From NCBI GenBank assembly GCA_028277025.1, contig JAPYVG010000006.1, positions 11,808 through 75,807 of the forward strand: 64,000 nt of DNA. Reading direction: 5' to 3'. Both the position numbers and the translations under genes were made by a program. Position 1 is the stretch's first letter. Every line of letters begins with the position of its first letter. The notes beneath the pieces are model-generated. The model was not told the DNA's origin. It did no database searches and worked only from the letters and a program-made list of their open reading frames with translations. Positions 35,511 to 43,839 of the stretch are shown here, piece after piece. The stretch is from Sulfolobaceae archaeon. GTDB lineage: Archaea; Thermoproteota; Thermoprotei_A; Sulfolobales; Sulfolobaceae.

Positions 35511-36534
35511 AAGGTTCGGGATTACTACTGGTGCGGCTGCCTCTGCAGCGGCTAAAGCTTCAGTTATTTTTCTGAAGAAAGATGAAACTCCTAAAAGCGT
35601 TACAATTCCTACTCCTATAGGGTTAAGGCTTGAGATACCGGTAGAGAAGTACGAGAAGAAAGACGATAAGGCTTGTGCGGAGGTGAGGAAGTTTTCTGGA
35701 GATAACCCAGATATTCTTGACGGCGTTGTGATTAATGCTTGTAGTAAGTGCATAGACTCAGATGACGTGATAGTAAAAGGTGAAGAAGGAATAGGAGTCA
35801 TAACCAGACCGGGATTGAAGGGTGAGGTGGGGAGTAAGGCAATAAGTCCTACAGCATTAGAGATGATAAAGGAAGCTGTAAAGGAAGTTGTTGATAAGGG
35901 AGTTGAAGTAGAGATTTCAGTTCCTAATGGCGAGGTTTTAGCTAAGAATACTATGAACCCTGTCGTGGGGGTAGTTAATGGCATATCAATTTTAGGGACT
36001 ACCGGGATAGAATATCCGGTTTCAGATGAAGATTATCTAGATCACATAAGGACTGAAATGTGCGTAATTAAACAGTCGAGTCCTTTGATCGTTTTAGCCC
36101 CGGGGAATACGAGCTTTGAAACAGCTAAAAAGATGTACGGGGATGCTGTTGTAAAGATTGGCGACAGGGTAGGGGATTCGGTAAGGCTAGCTAGTGAGTT
36201 GGGTTTTTCCCACATCATTGTGGTCAGCTTACCGGGTAAGTTGGTTAAAGTCTCTGCAGGGATTCTCAACACTCATAATAAATACGGTGATGCGAGGATT
36301 GAGACCTTAACTCACGCCTGTGTGCTCGCTGGAATTCAAAAATTAGATAAAATAGCAAACTCACTTACTGTTTCAGAAGCTCTTACTTATCTCACTGATG
36401 AAGAGAAAGAAAGGGTGTTTAAAATTATATGTGATAAGGCCTTGAAGAGGCTTAAGGCTCTAAGCAAGGCAAAGATAGGGGTTATAGCAATTGACGAGAA
36501 AGGTAAAGTTCTAGCTTATAGTGGTGAAGTATGA
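35488..36534 (+). CDS. cbiD: Cobalt-precorrin-5B (C1)-methyltransferase
   Basis: A CbiD of about 348 residues, recognised by FGITTGAAASAAAKASVIFL at the start, then VVINACSKCIDSDDVIVKGE, GEEGIGVITRPGLKG and LGTTGIEYPVSDEDYLDHIR, and APGNTSFETAKKMYG. It methylates C1 after lactone opening by CbiG. An earlier in-frame ATG at 35470 is possible; I prefer 35488 because a GAGGA sequence lies nine bases upstream. It overlaps cbiH, and its stop overlaps the cbiT start as ATGA. Confidence 0.9.
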   Translation: MSLITTLKRFGITTGAAASAAAKASVIFLKKDETPKSVTIPTPIGLRLEIPVEKYEKKDDKACAEVRKFSGDNPDILDGVVINACSKCIDSDDVIVKGEEGIGVITRPGLKGEVGSKAISPTALEMIKEAVKEVVDKGVEVEISVPNGEVLAKNTMNPVVGVVNGISILGTTGIEYPVSDEDYLDHIRTEMCVIKQSSPLIVLAPGNTSFETAKKMYGDAVVKIGDRVGDSVRLASELGFSHIIVVSLPGKLVKVSAGILNTHNKYGDARIETLTHACVLAGIQKLDKIANSLTVSEALTYLTDEEKERVFKIICDKALKRLKALSKAKIGVIAIDEKGKVLAYSGEV

Positions 36535-37115
36535 GAGTCCCAGGGATTCCGGACGAGGAGTTTATACGAGACGAGAAAATACCTATGACTAAGGAGGAAA
36601 TAAGGGTTTTAGCGTTATCGAAAGCTAGACTGTTCGCTGGAGCGAAGTTTTTAGACATTGGAAGTGGGACTGGTAGTGTTACAGTTGAGGCAGCGTTAAT
36701 AGTGGGTGAGTCGGGGAAGGTGTATGCAATTGAAAGAGACGCTAAAGCAGTTGAACTTACGAGAAGGAACGTTAACAAATTTAACGTTTCTCACATAGTA
36801 AAAATCATTGAGGGAGAAGCACCAGAGGTGATAAAGCAAGTTGATGATAAACTCGATGCCGTATTTATTGGTGGCGGATCTGAGGTTATTAAAGAGATTA
36901 TGAAAGTGGTTGATGAAAAGTTGAAGAGCGGTGGTAGGGTTGTGGCTGATGCTATACTTCTTGAGACGGCTGTATCTGTTTTATCAGCGTTAGACGAGTT
37001 GGGGTATAAGAGCGAGGTGATAGAAGTTATAGTAGCTAAGGGTATGAAGACAAGTAAGGGATATGCGATGATTTCGAGAAACCCAATATTCATAATTTAC
37101 GGTGAAAAACCTTGA
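36531..37115 (+). CDS. cbiT: Cobalt-precorrin-6B (C15)-methyltransferase, decarboxylating
   Basis: A 194-residue class I SAM methyltransferase: GIPDEEFIRDEKIPMTKEEI, then LDIGSGTGSVTVEAAL (SAM-binding glycines) and VYAIERDAKAVELTRRN (acidic ribose ligand), followed by LDAVFIGGGSEVIKEIM. It matches CbiT, which methylates C15 and removes the C12 acetate carboxyl group. Its partner CbiE is encoded 15 kb upstream. Stop overlaps the TTG of cbiL (TTGA). Confidence 0.92.
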   Translation: MRVPGIPDEEFIRDEKIPMTKEEIRVLALSKARLFAGAKFLDIGSGTGSVTVEAALIVGESGKVYAIERDAKAVELTRRNVNKFNVSHIVKIIEGEAPEVIKQVDDKLDAVFIGGGSEVIKEIMKVVDEKLKSGGRVVADAILLETAVSVLSALDELGYKSEVIEVIVAKGMKTSKGYAMISRNPIFIIYGEKP

Positions 37116-37786
37116 GGAAGTTATATGTTGTAGGTTTGGGCCCCGGGGATCCCAGCTTGATAACAGTAAAGGGAGTAAACGCTATTAAAGAGTCAGATGT
37201 GATTTTTGTCCCGTATTCAACGGGGAGTAATAGGAGTTTAGCATTAAGTGTAATTTCACCTTACCTTAAAAAAGACGCGAAAATAATAACTCTGGGTTTT
37301 CCTATGGCTAAGAGAGTTAATGAAGAGAAATTGAAAGAGATAGGGGAAATCATTTGTGAAAATGCCTCTTCAATCTCCTCTTTCGTGACTTTAGGTGACC
37401 CTACGCTTTATAGTACTTTCTTTAGGATTAGTAAATTTGTGGATTGTATAGATAAGGTGGAAATAATCCCCGGTGTTTCTTCAGTTACGGCCTGTGCTTC
37501 TAAGGCTTTTATCTCTTTAGCCCAAGGTGATGAGGGTATTGCCGTAGTTCCATCGAGTAGGTTAGACTTAATAGAGTTAAGTAAGGGTAAGTTTGAGACC
37601 ATAGTGGTCATGAAGGGTAATGAAAATTTGGACCTTATCGCAAAACTACTTTCCCCCCTATACACGCTTATTTATGCTAGGCGTTGTTATCTTGATGGGG
37701 AAAAAGTTATGAGTTGGGACGAGAAAAGTTATGATAGGGATTACTTCTCCATGCTTATAGGGGTGAGGAAAAGTGAAGATGGGTAA
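37112..37786 (+). CDS. cbiL: Cobalt-factor II/precorrin-2 (C20)-methyltransferase
   Basis: A 224-residue tetrapyrrole methyltransferase beginning with TTG: KLYVVGLGPGDPSLITVKGV, then IKESDVIFVPYS (typical of CbiL/CobI), FVTLGDPTLYSTFFRISKFV and EIIPGVSSVTACASKAFISL. It adds the C20 methyl group early in the corrin pathway. TTG is the only start that overlaps cbiT properly. It overlaps cbiF by 14 bp. Confidence 0.9.
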   Translation: MRKLYVVGLGPGDPSLITVKGVNAIKESDVIFVPYSTGSNRSLALSVISPYLKKDAKIITLGFPMAKRVNEEKLKEIGEIICENASSISSFVTLGDPTLYSTFFRISKFVDCIDKVEIIPGVSSVTACASKAFISLAQGDEGIAVVPSSRLDLIELSKGKFETIVVMKGNENLDLIAKLLSPLYTLIYARRCYLDGEKVMSWDEKSYDRDYFSMLIGVRKSEDG

Positions 37787-38573
37787 AGTTACTTTCATAG
37801 GTGCTGGTCCTGGTGACCCAGAGCTAATAACGGTTAAAGCTAAAAATAGGTTAGAGGAGGCTGACGTAGTACTTTACGCTGGCTCATTAGTTAATCCTCA
37901 AATCCTAAAATGGGCTAGGAGAGATGCTGAAATAATAGATACTTCTAGCCTCACTCTAGAAGAGATAACAAATATAATGATTAAGAGGGCTAAAGAGGGT
38001 AAGAACATTGTGAGGCTTAAGTCTGGCGACTTCTCAATTTACGGTGCTTTAATGGAAGAGATTTGGGCTTTAGAGGATGCTGGCATACCTTACGAGCTAG
38101 TACCCGGTATAACTGCTGCTATAGCTAGTGCTAGTGTGGCTGGTATAGAGCTAACCCTTCCTAAGATCTCTCAAACTTTAATAATAACTAGGGCTTCAGC
38201 AAGAGTACCGATGGAGGGGTCTATCAAGGATTACGCTCCATTCCTAATGAAGGGGGCTTCAATGGCCATTTATACTGGAGTACACCTAATCGACAAAGTA
38301 GTTAAGGAGTTAAAAGAGGGTGGTGTACCTGACGATATGCCAGTAATAGTAGTTTATAAGGCCACTTGGCCCGAGCAGAAGATAATTAGGGGTACTGTTG
38401 GTGATATCGCTCAAAAGGTTAAGGCTGAGAAGATAATTAAAGATAGTATGATAATCGTGGGAAAGATCGCTGATCCTTCGAGTTATAAAGATTTGGTGAG
38501 GTCTAGTGTTTATGATCCTTCTCATTATCACTCTTTTAGGCCTATGAAGAAAAATAGGAGCGATGATGAATAA
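37773..38573 (+). CDS. cbiF: Cobalt-precorrin-4 (C11)-methyltransferase
   Basis: A 266-residue tetrapyrrole methyltransferase: VTFIGAGPGDPELITVKAKN, VVLYAGSLVNPQILKWARRD, VRLKSGDFSIYGALMEEIWA and YELVPGITAAIASASVAGIE, with the CbiF/CobM-specific TLIITRASARVPMEGS region. It methylates C11. Starts are GTG 37773 or ATG 37779. It ends the operon; a possible terminator is not distinct. Precorrin-6A reductase (CbiJ) and the amidases are absent from this window. Confidence 0.92.
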   Translation: MKMGKVTFIGAGPGDPELITVKAKNRLEEADVVLYAGSLVNPQILKWARRDAEIIDTSSLTLEEITNIMIKRAKEGKNIVRLKSGDFSIYGALMEEIWALEDAGIPYELVPGITAAIASASVAGIELTLPKISQTLIITRASARVPMEGSIKDYAPFLMKGASMAIYTGVHLIDKVVKELKEGGVPDDMPVIVVYKATWPEQKIIRGTVGDIAQKVKAEKIIKDSMIIVGKIADPSSYKDLVRSSVYDPSHYHSFRPMKKNRSDDE

Positions 38574-38599
38574 TTCCATTTAACAAAAATGGGTGTTCC

Positions 38600-38690
38600 A
38601 TTTTAGTAGAAATTTTTCATAGTAAATGTTGGTCTCTTACGCCGATGTGAACTATGCCGAAATTTTATCCGTGAAGCTAATAATGGCTTC
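38600..38690 (+). repeat. Degenerate copy of repeat RNA family 2 (copy D)
   Basis: GTCTCTTACGCCGATGTGAA with upstream AAATTTTTCATAGTAAATG follows the same order as copy A (AATTTTTGTTGATAAATAATG, CCCTCACGCCGATGTGGG). The 3' half is lost. This is the only feature seen in the 423-bp gap 38574-38996 apart from A/T-rich sequence and a possible TATA tract (CTTTATAAGG near 38975) before the next gene. Confidence 0.4.
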
Positions 38691-38996
38691 CTTCTCAAGA
38701 TCGCTGGGATAAGGGTGAATTTAGGATCCCTTTCTTCACTATAAAGCTTTTGTTAGCAGAAAAGCCATAGCAAATATAACTTGGTAAAAGAGATCAAACC
38801 TTCCTCCTATCAGTTCTCACAGTGAAGATTCGCTATTGAATCCCTTTTACTTCAATCTTCTCAATTGTTGAAATAAAGCGTTTTAGTTTCTTAAAGGAAA
38901 TCCCGCGGATTTGTAACATCTTTTTCCCTTTATAAACGCATTGAGTAGCGATATTACCCTAGTTCTTAATAACACTATCCCTTTATAAGGTAATAC

Positions 38997-39596
38997 GTGT
39001 TAAGTAAAGATTACGTGATAAGCTTAACTGTTAACGCTGATAAAATTTCAGTACTTGAAGTACTTTCAAAACCAGAGAAAATCCTTCCCTTGTTTAACGT
39101 GGCTTATAATAAAGAGAATATGACTGCTGTTATTAAAAATAAGACATTTAGGGTAAAGTACAGGGTAGGATTGAACGAAGTTAACTACGAATTTATTAGG
39201 GAGGGTATTTTGAGGAAAAATATTAAGATAATAAAATTTGTTTTGCTAGCTAAGAAAGATGGTGTAGTCATAAGTATAGATGGCGATTCTGATTTACTGT
39301 CTCAATTTAACGAGAAGGAGCTGGTTAACCAGACGATGCTTATACAAATGGAGAAAGAGGCTAAACAAAAATCATTAATTTCTATGAATATTAAGAGGGA
39401 GGAAATCCCAGAACTCTTAAACAGCGTTTTAGCTAAGAGTAGTGGAAAGACGTTATTAGTGTGGTTGTCTTCAAATGATAAGTATTTAAGGCTTAAAATT
39501 AAGAACGGCGAACTAGTTGAAAAGATAGGAGAGTTTGAAGATCTTGTTGTTGAACCGATCACAGTTTTGATTAAGCAAGTTGCAGTAACTACTTAA
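38997..39596 (+). CDS. Hypothetical protein, 199 residues
   Basis: A soluble, charged protein beginning (GTG) LSKDYVISLTVNADKISVLE. The first 110 residues have alternating strands, and the segment ISVLEVLSKPEKILPLFN recalls the start of SRPBCC/START-like ligand-binding domains; the rest is helical with many K and E. The match is too weak for a firm call. CTTTATAAGG about 22 bp upstream supports the start. The last 4 bp overlap the convergent regulator gene. Confidence 0.5.
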   Translation: MLSKDYVISLTVNADKISVLEVLSKPEKILPLFNVAYNKENMTAVIKNKTFRVKYRVGLNEVNYEFIREGILRKNIKIIKFVLLAKKDGVVISIDGDSDLLSQFNEKELVNQTMLIQMEKEAKQKSLISMNIKREEIPELLNSVLAKSSGKTLLVWLSSNDKYLRLKIKNGELVEKIGEFEDLVVEPITVLIKQVAVTT

Positions 39597-39952
39597 TCCT
39601 CTTTTCTCCAATCCTCTCTTTCCTCCTCCTTAGTCGTTTCATTCTTTTTCAAGTTCAATTCATAGTAAACCCTTCCAGAAATCCTACTATAACTAACGTA
39701 ACCCCGTTCATGTAATTTCTTCAGTCTTCTATATACAGTTGACTTAGAGATTTTAGTGAAATCTGAAATTTCTGAAAGTGTTTTATAGCCTCTTTTTATG
39801 GCTTCTAAAATCATCAAATCCCTTTCATCAAATTCTGAATAGTCTATTTTTATCCCCTTATTTCTTCTTATTAATAGCAGGATAAGAAATGATAGCGGCA
39901 GTGTGAAGAAAACCGTAATGAGTGAAGGAAGGATTAAACTTTGACTGTCCAT
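39593..39952 (-). CDS. Membrane-anchored winged-helix regulator next to the pilus operon
   Basis: A 119-residue protein: one N-terminal membrane helix (about 8-28), a basic stop-transfer stretch (RRNKG), then a winged helix-turn-helix (LSEISDFTKISKSTVYRRLK plus a wing near YVSYSRISGRVYYEL) and an acidic tail. Membrane-bound wHTH proteins regulate surface appendage genes in Sulfolobales (ArnR/ArnR1 have two helices at the other end). It is divergent from the pilin operon, so it is a good candidate for its regulator; the topology differs from ArnR and the link is inference. Confidence 0.7.
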   Translation of the reverse strand: MDSQSLILPSLITVFFTLPLSFLILLLIRRNKGIKIDYSEFDERDLMILEAIKRGYKTLSEISDFTKISKSTVYRRLKKLHERGYVSYSRISGRVYYELNLKKNETTKEEEREDWRKED

Positions 39953-40125
39953 GTTTCTATTTATGCTTTTCCCAGTTTTTAAGTTTTTCTAATTCGAAAA
40001 CTTACATTATAAAAATAATTATGTTTCGTATTAACAGCACTTAACGGAATAATTGTAAAAACTTGTAGAATTTTTTGCTAAAATAATTATGAAAATTGTG
40101 AAACTATGGGGTTCCAACGTGTCTT

Positions 40126-40136
40126 TTTTATAAAAT
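40126..40136 (+). promoter_or_regulatory. TATA-box promoter of the pilus operon
   Basis: TTTTTATAAAA lies about 30 bp before the ATG at 40163 of the first pilin-like gene. The genes that follow (40719-45862) are packed with gaps of less than 10 bp or overlaps, so this promoter should serve all six. Confidence 0.55.
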
Positions 40137-40162
40137 AAAAGATAAGAGAGACTTGACCAAAA

Positions 40163-40714
40163 ATGATAAAAACAAAAAGTAAAAATAAGAAAATAAAAAA
40201 TAAGAAAATAAGAGGACTTTCAAATATTGTTGGCTCCCTACTATTAATAGTATTAACGATAGTTGCAGCTCTATTGATAGGACATTTCGTATTCGGATTA
40301 TTCAGTTCAAATAGTCATAATGCCGGGATATCAATAAGTGATGATTCAATAATAATACCCGGAGGAGAATACACAACCCAAGGCGCCTCTGTTTCATTAA
40401 CAATAACCGATAGTGGAAACGACCCAGTTGTAATAACTCAAATAGTGTTAATTGCAAATGGTAATACTTACACTTTGTACAGTGGTGCTAGTACAAGTAG
40501 CGTCATAACAGCACAAGCTGGCACTTATATGACTATAAATGGTAAAGGTTACCTAGTAGAACCCGGTCAGTCAGTGTCCTTAGCCGGTACGATAACCAGT
40601 AAATTAGTACCATTTCTACAGACAGGGCAAACAGTAGTTATACAAGTTTACGGTTATGATAACGTTACTGCACAATCCCTATCACAGCAAGTGAGTCTAG
40701 TAATACAAGACTGA
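40163..40714 (+). CDS. Type IV pilin-like protein (class III signal peptide), BasA/B/C-like
   Basis: A 183-residue protein with a very basic head (17 of the first 24 residues are K, N or R), the cleavage site RG|LSNIVGSLLLIVLTIVA and a 20-residue hydrophobic helix. This is the pattern of archaeal class III signal peptides cleaved by PibD. The remainder is a beta-rich ectodomain (SVSLTITDSGNDPVVITQIV). It is the first of four pilin-like genes ahead of an assembly ATPase and platform protein, which matches the bindosome (bas) layout more than the ups or aap pilus operons. Confidence 0.75.
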   Translation: MIKTKSKNKKIKNKKIRGLSNIVGSLLLIVLTIVAALLIGHFVFGLFSSNSHNAGISISDDSIIIPGGEYTTQGASVSLTITDSGNDPVVITQIVLIANGNTYTLYSGASTSSVITAQAGTYMTINGKGYLVEPGQSVSLAGTITSKLVPFLQTGQTVVIQVYGYDNVTAQSLSQQVSLVIQD

Positions 40715-40718
40715 AAAG

Positions 40719-41252
40719 GTGAAAGAAGTGCAACTAAAAGGAAGGAGGGGGCTCAGCAGCGTAATGGGCTCCCTCTTCTTAATTATAATAGTTTTTTTAG
40801 CATGGGCTTTCCTCTATTCCTTAGGTTTAAATTATTTACACATAATCTCATCTACTCCCGCAGTATCAGTAAAAGGCGTTGCAATTTTAATGAACTATGA
40901 AAGTTTACAAAATCCCGGAACACTTTTACTTGAGCTTTATATTTCGAATAACGGTTATACTCCCTTCGTTATAACTAAGGTTATTGTGAGTATTGACGGT
41001 AAACAAATTTGTCCTACAACCTTTTACTCTGCCTTTGTGAATTACAAGGAGTTACCCAATTATCAAGAAACACTCCCGATAACCGTAAGGCAAGCTTATA
41101 CTCAATTAATATATACGTTCATCCCGAACATACAAATTTCTCCAACAGCTGATCTGTTCAATATAGGTAACTACTCAATAGTTACGGTGATCGGGAATTT
41201 AGGTTCCTCAACTGTTCAAGTTCAAACTTCGGTCCAGGTGGTGGGATCGTGA
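40719..41252 (+). CDS. Type IV pilin-like protein, second of four
   Basis: A 177-residue pilin-like protein with RRG|LSSVMGSLFLIIIVFLAWA as class III signal and helix, and an ectodomain with a Y/T-rich strand pattern (LLLELYISNNGYTPFVITKV). It starts 4 bp after the first pilin gene's stop and overlaps the third by 4 bp. A subunit of a surface fibre or binding complex is likely. Confidence 0.7.
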   Translation: MKEVQLKGRRGLSSVMGSLFLIIIVFLAWAFLYSLGLNYLHIISSTPAVSVKGVAILMNYESLQNPGTLLLELYISNNGYTPFVITKVIVSIDGKQICPTTFYSAFVNYKELPNYQETLPITVRQAYTQLIYTFIPNIQISPTADLFNIGNYSIVTVIGNLGSSTVQVQTSVQVVGS

Positions 41253-41752
41253 TGAAGGGATTATCTGAAGTTGTGGCCGCATTACTTTCCCTCGTAATTA
41301 CTCTATTACTCTTAGGTGCCTTTTTTGCGTTTAATGGTGGCTACTTTATCTTACCTTTTCAGCAGAGTAATAAAATTACAGAGTCAGTCCCTCTCTTACA
41401 ACCTATTCTTCTCTATTATAATTCTACAGCTAACGGCCCAGTAATCATAATAACTAATTACGGCTCAACACCAGTTCAGATAGCTTATGCTGTAGTAGGT
41501 AACGGTAATATTCCCGACCCTACAGTGGTATACCAGGTAGTAGGGGAACAAAACTTTAACAGTGGTGGTAGTTATGGTCAAGCGTATTTCATTAGTTGTC
41601 CTTATTACGAAATACAACCTGGTAAAGAGTACGCTGTAATAATTAGTGGTGTAGGCCCACAAAGTACCTACTTCATAACGCTAGTTCTCACTAATGGTTA
41701 TACTCTTCAATTTGTTCTAAGTCCGGGAGTGAGTCCGGGGGTGAACGGGTAA
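41249..41752 (+). CDS. Type IV pilin-like protein, third of four
   Basis: A 167-residue protein starting MMKG|LSEVVAALLSLVITLLLLG, a short class III signal with helix, then a beta-rich ectodomain (PVIIITNYGSTPVQIAYAVV). The last codons (SPGVSPGVNG) are a short repeat. It is coupled by overlaps to both neighbours (4 bp and 1 bp). Confidence 0.7.
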   Translation: MMKGLSEVVAALLSLVITLLLLGAFFAFNGGYFILPFQQSNKITESVPLLQPILLYYNSTANGPVIIITNYGSTPVQIAYAVVGNGNIPDPTVVYQVVGEQNFNSGGSYGQAYFISCPYYEIQPGKEYAVIISGVGPQSTYFITLVLTNGYTLQFVLSPGVSPGVNG

Positions 41753-42360
41753 TGAAAGGGTTAGGTACTGTAATTGGTATTGCAATTTTTCTCCTCATTC
41801 TGTTGGTCTCTTTATCTCTTATTTTAATTTATTTGGGCAAGTTTCAGCTCGTGGGTGAGGAGATGTCTCAAGCTCAAATAAGCATATATAATCACAACCA
41901 AGGAGGAATTAATATTGTATGTGCTGTTGCATACTATACCGTAATTCAGTATCAACAATGCCCTCCTAACTTTGTGGCTAAGCCTTACGTATATGAATTA
42001 CAATACGTGAAAATTGTCTTGTGTAATCCCAGTAACGTACCGGAAGGAATAGAGTACCTTATGTTCTTAAGTCCCAATAATCAACAACCTATTTATGAGT
42101 ACTATGTAGGTATAACATTATCTCCTCACTCCAGTTATATTGTCGTAATTTATCCTAACCAATTATATGCCCCTTACGGTGTGCAACAATGGCAATTATC
42201 AGAAATAGGTCAGTATGTCCCCTACACGTTTAAGGTGGGTTGTAACGGTAACTATATAGGCTATCCCATTCCTACTAAGGCTAAGGTTCCGATTACTGTT
42301 TTTACGAGTTACGGTAATGTGGGTTCATCTACCCTAAGCTATTCAATTCATGGGGGTTGA
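41752..42360 (+). CDS. Type IV pilin-like protein, fourth of four
   Basis: A 202-residue protein starting MKG|LGTVIGIAIFLLILLVSLS, again a class III signal and helix, with an ectodomain rich in Y and containing four cysteines (for example AVAYYTVIQYQQCPPNF and VLCNPSNVPEG). The cysteines set it apart from the other three and could form disulfides outside the cell. It is followed after 6 bp by the assembly ATPase gene. Confidence 0.7.
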   Translation: MKGLGTVIGIAIFLLILLVSLSLILIYLGKFQLVGEEMSQAQISIYNHNQGGINIVCAVAYYTVIQYQQCPPNFVAKPYVYELQYVKIVLCNPSNVPEGIEYLMFLSPNNQQPIYEYYVGITLSPHSSYIVVIYPNQLYAPYGVQQWQLSEIGQYVPYTFKVGCNGNYIGYPIPTKAKVPITVFTSYGNVGSSTLSYSIHGG

Positions 42361-42366
42361 GCTTGT

Positions 42367-43839
42367 ATGAAAGTTCTGATCCCCGAAATTAAAGGGACTG
42401 TTTTGATAGAAAAAGAACTTACCTGGAAGTATAAAGATTTAGGTCTGGCATACCCTAAGGCTTACGTAGTTCAAGACGGTTCGGGAGAACTATTTTACCA
42501 AGTTGAAGAGCCTGAAATTGATGAAAAGAGGATAAAAGTAGTAGAGAAGTTAAAGGACACGTTATACTATCTTATTAAACCATCGGCAAACGAAGCTGAA
42601 ATGATTCATGAGATTTTAAACAATAAGGAGGTAAGTCACGACCCAGTTATAGGCTATTACATTTATCGTGATGTACTACGTTATGGAGTGCTTTCTCCGC
42701 TTTTTGATGATAGTGACTTGGAAGATATCTCATATTCTGGCTCTAAATCTGGGGTCTACGGTGACGTGGTTTGGGTCTTCCATAGGGAATTCGGTACTTG
42801 GTTACCCACAAATATTCACCTCACTAAAGACGAAGCTGATTATATAATTCAACGTATAGTATTGAAATCTGGCAAGTCAGTGACCTTAGCTAGGCCCATT
42901 GTAGACGGTATAACCCCAGAGGGATATAGGTATGCCATAACCTTCGGGAGTGAGGTCTCTCTTCCCGGATCTACCATAACTATTAGGAAGCCATTAGAAG
43001 AAGTATGGACTCTATCAGATCTAGTTTATAAAAGGAGGACGTTAAGTCCATTAACTGCAGCAGCCTTATGGTATGTCCTAGAGAATAGAGGAGTGGTTTT
43101 AGTAGTTGGTAGAACCGGTACTGGTAAGACCACTTTTATTAACGCCTTGATGACAGTACTACCGCCCACGTGGAAGATAGTTACTGTAGAGGAAGTGACA
43201 GAATTAAGGGTTATATTCCCTAACTGGACTAGGCTAGTGGCTAGGAAAGCTACTACTCTAATGGACTATAGCGAGAACATAGAGATTCCATTAGACAAAT
43301 TAATAGCCCATACGTTGAGGATTAGGCCAGATTTCGTATCTGTAGGTGAGGTTAGGACTAAAGAGGAGATTAAGGAGTTTATTCATTCAGTAGCTAGCGG
43401 TCATGGTGGTGCTACATCAATTCATGCAGAGGACTTTGACTCGTTAAAGGCAAGGTTTAATTATTCTGGTGTTGATGACTCCTTCTTCTCCCTAGTTACA
43501 TTAGTAGTGTTTATAAACACGTATCCTAACCCAGAAAGAAAAGGAGGTTTAAGGAGGAGAGTTCAAGAGGCGGGTGAAGTGCTCCTTAAGGGCGGGCAAG
43601 CTACGTATAATATGTTAGTAGAATATTATCCTCCCAAGGACGATTGGGAAGATAAAGGAATTTACGAAAGCTTGAGACTGTTACAAATAGCCCAAAGGAA
43701 TGGATTGTCGAAAGAGGAATTTATTAACGAGTTAAAGGCAAGGGTTGATTTTTTGGAACGTGTATATAAGCACAGTTTATCACTCTCGCAATATAGGGAA
43801 GAGCTGGTGAGGTTTTATGAAGCTAGGGGGGTTATCTAA
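42367..43839 (+). CDS. Type II/IV secretion (pilus assembly) ATPase, BasE/UpsE/AapE-like
   Basis: A 490-residue VirB11/GspE-family ATPase. Walker A is VVGRTGTGKTTFINAL; the Asp box and Walker B region are VTVEEVTELRVIFPNW and RPDFVSVGEVRTKEE; the His box is SGHGGATSIHAEDF. It powers pilin insertion with the membrane platform encoded next (22-bp overlap). The archaellum motor FlaI is its closest functional analogue, but no archaellum genes are nearby, and the four preceding pilin genes point to a pilus or bindosome. Confidence 0.9.
   Translation: MKVLIPEIKGTVLIEKELTWKYKDLGLAYPKAYVVQDGSGELFYQVEEPEIDEKRIKVVEKLKDTLYYLIKPSANEAEMIHEILNNKEVSHDPVIGYYIYRDVLRYGVLSPLFDDSDLEDISYSGSKSGVYGDVVWVFHREFGTWLPTNIHLTKDEADYIIQRIVLKSGKSVTLARPIVDGITPEGYRYAITFGSEVSLPGSTITIRKPLEEVWTLSDLVYKRRTLSPLTAAALWYVLENRGVVLVVGRTGTGKTTFINALMTVLPPTWKIVTVEEVTELRVIFPNWTRLVARKATTLMDYSENIEIPLDKLIAHTLRIRPDFVSVGEVRTKEEIKEFIHSVASGHGGATSIHAEDFDSLKARFNYSGVDDSFFSLVTLVVFINTYPNPERKGGLRRRVQEAGEVLLKGGQATYNMLVEYYPPKDDWEDKGIYESLRLLQIAQRNGLSKEEFINELKARVDFLERVYKHSLSLSQYREELVRFYEARGVI

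Noticed and set aside
39590..39600. Archaellum locus (arn/fla) reading of the 39593-45862 region
   Set aside because: No FlaH, FlaG/F or archaellin-like gene occurs, and four non-archaellin pilins precede the ATPase, so a pilus or bindosome is the better call.
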